Below the pieces are notes generated by a model. That model ran no database searches. It saw only the letters and a list, made by a program, of their open reading frames with translations, and was not told the origin of the DNA. 64,000 bases of DNA from Patagioenas fasciata (Eukaryota; Chordata; Aves; Columbiformes; Columbidae), in NCBI RefSeq assembly GCF_037038585.1, contig NC_092520.1, forward strand, positions 62,330,001-62,394,000. The letters run 5' to 3'. The position numbers were made by a program, and so were the translations under genes. Below, one piece after another: positions 63,601 to 64,000 of the stretch. Positions within the stretch are counted from its first letter, which is position 1, and each line of letters starts with the position of its first letter.

Positions 63601-64000
63601 ACCTTACTGTAAGAGGACGTGAACTCCCATCAGCTTCTTTCTCTCTAACCTTTCTCAGCTCCTTTGAGTGCTAATGTACCATGACTGTGCTACTACCAGT
63701 TGTGAAGTCTGTATTATTTGGAAGGGAGGAGAGGCCATCTTTCCAGGTTAGTTTTATAAAACAGCTTGTTGACACTACTCATTAGTAACTCCTAACATGT
63801 TTCCCCCCCTCCTATAGCAAGAGTAATGCGAAGGGATACAGTGGCTGCCAATTTTCTGCCTTTTTTTTTTTTTTCCCCTGGTGCTGTGAAAACACTTATG
63901 AGTGGCTTTGTACCTGAGGGAAAGATATTGAGAAATCTTAGACTCTGAAAATACTTCTTTTTCAAGTAAAGATTAGTCGCCTGAGCGAATATTGCGCCCA
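60691..64000. other. IRS2 upstream flank, no gene seen
   Basis: Composition falls to AT-rich right after the CpG island. It includes poly-A (61131-61148), the (TTTG)n tract and a poly-T run at 63,861. In human the next gene on this side is COL4A1; none of its exons is visible. Confidence 0.6.
63061..63091 (+). repeat. (TTTG)n tract
   Basis: Interrupted TTTG units in AT-rich DNA upstream of IRS2. Confidence 0.85.

Noticed and set aside
1..64000. CRISPR arrays, operons, phage or other prokaryotic systems
   Set aside because: The window is vertebrate DNA; no spaced direct repeats of the right kind and no prokaryotic gene layout were seen.

Overview
The window is vertebrate nuclear DNA, almost certainly from a bird. 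It holds one recognisable protein-coding gene, IRS2 (insulin receptor substrate 2), on the minus strand. The bird call rests on at least eight 5'-truncated CR1 LINE copies, a bird-type endogenous retroviral LTR fragment, and an IRS2 protein that matches the vertebrate family along its whole length but is shorter than the human protein (about 1338 residues).

Layout, left to right. Positions 1-26,370 are gene-free, AT-rich DNA beyond the 3' end of IRS2. They carry CR1 fragments (11.3, 14.8, 18.6, 19.5 and 21.6-22.3 kb), several A-rich microsatellites and a perfect 310-bp pentanucleotide array at 23,471-23,780. Positions 26,370-28,799 are the inferred IRS2 3' UTR, with several AATAAA signals and seed matches for miR-7, miR-33 and Pumilio. 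The terminal coding piece, 28,800-28,804, holds two bases of the last codon plus the TGA stop. A 26.1-kb phase-1 intron spans 28,805-54,942, with two truncated CR1s, one CR1 tail, an ERV LTR remnant, a (TTG)n tract, a CpG-rich segment and a G-quadruplex-prone segment near its 5' end. Exon 1 coding sequence (54,943-58,459) encodes nearly all of the 1173-residue protein. Upstream lies a TATA-less CpG-island promoter with an E-box next to a FoxO-type element, CCAAT boxes and GC boxes; the island runs to about 60.7 kb. Positions 60.7-64.0 kb return to AT-rich DNA without a gene.

IRS2 is the docking adaptor that carries insulin and IGF1 receptor signals to PI3K, Grb2 and SHP2. All its docking parts are visible: PH domain, PTB domain, a run of YxxM motifs, a Grb2-type YIN site and two C-terminal SHP2-type tyrosines. 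The promoter E-box/FoxO pair and the 3' UTR microRNA sites fit the known nutrient control of this gene in mammals.

I found no undescribed multi-gene system. The most useful observations concern IRS2 gene structure: the split last codon, a possible intron-terminated isoform with an almost identical C terminus, an upstream ORF over a CAG tract, and candidate regulatory elements. Other open frames in the window look like GC-rich, antisense or repeat artefacts.
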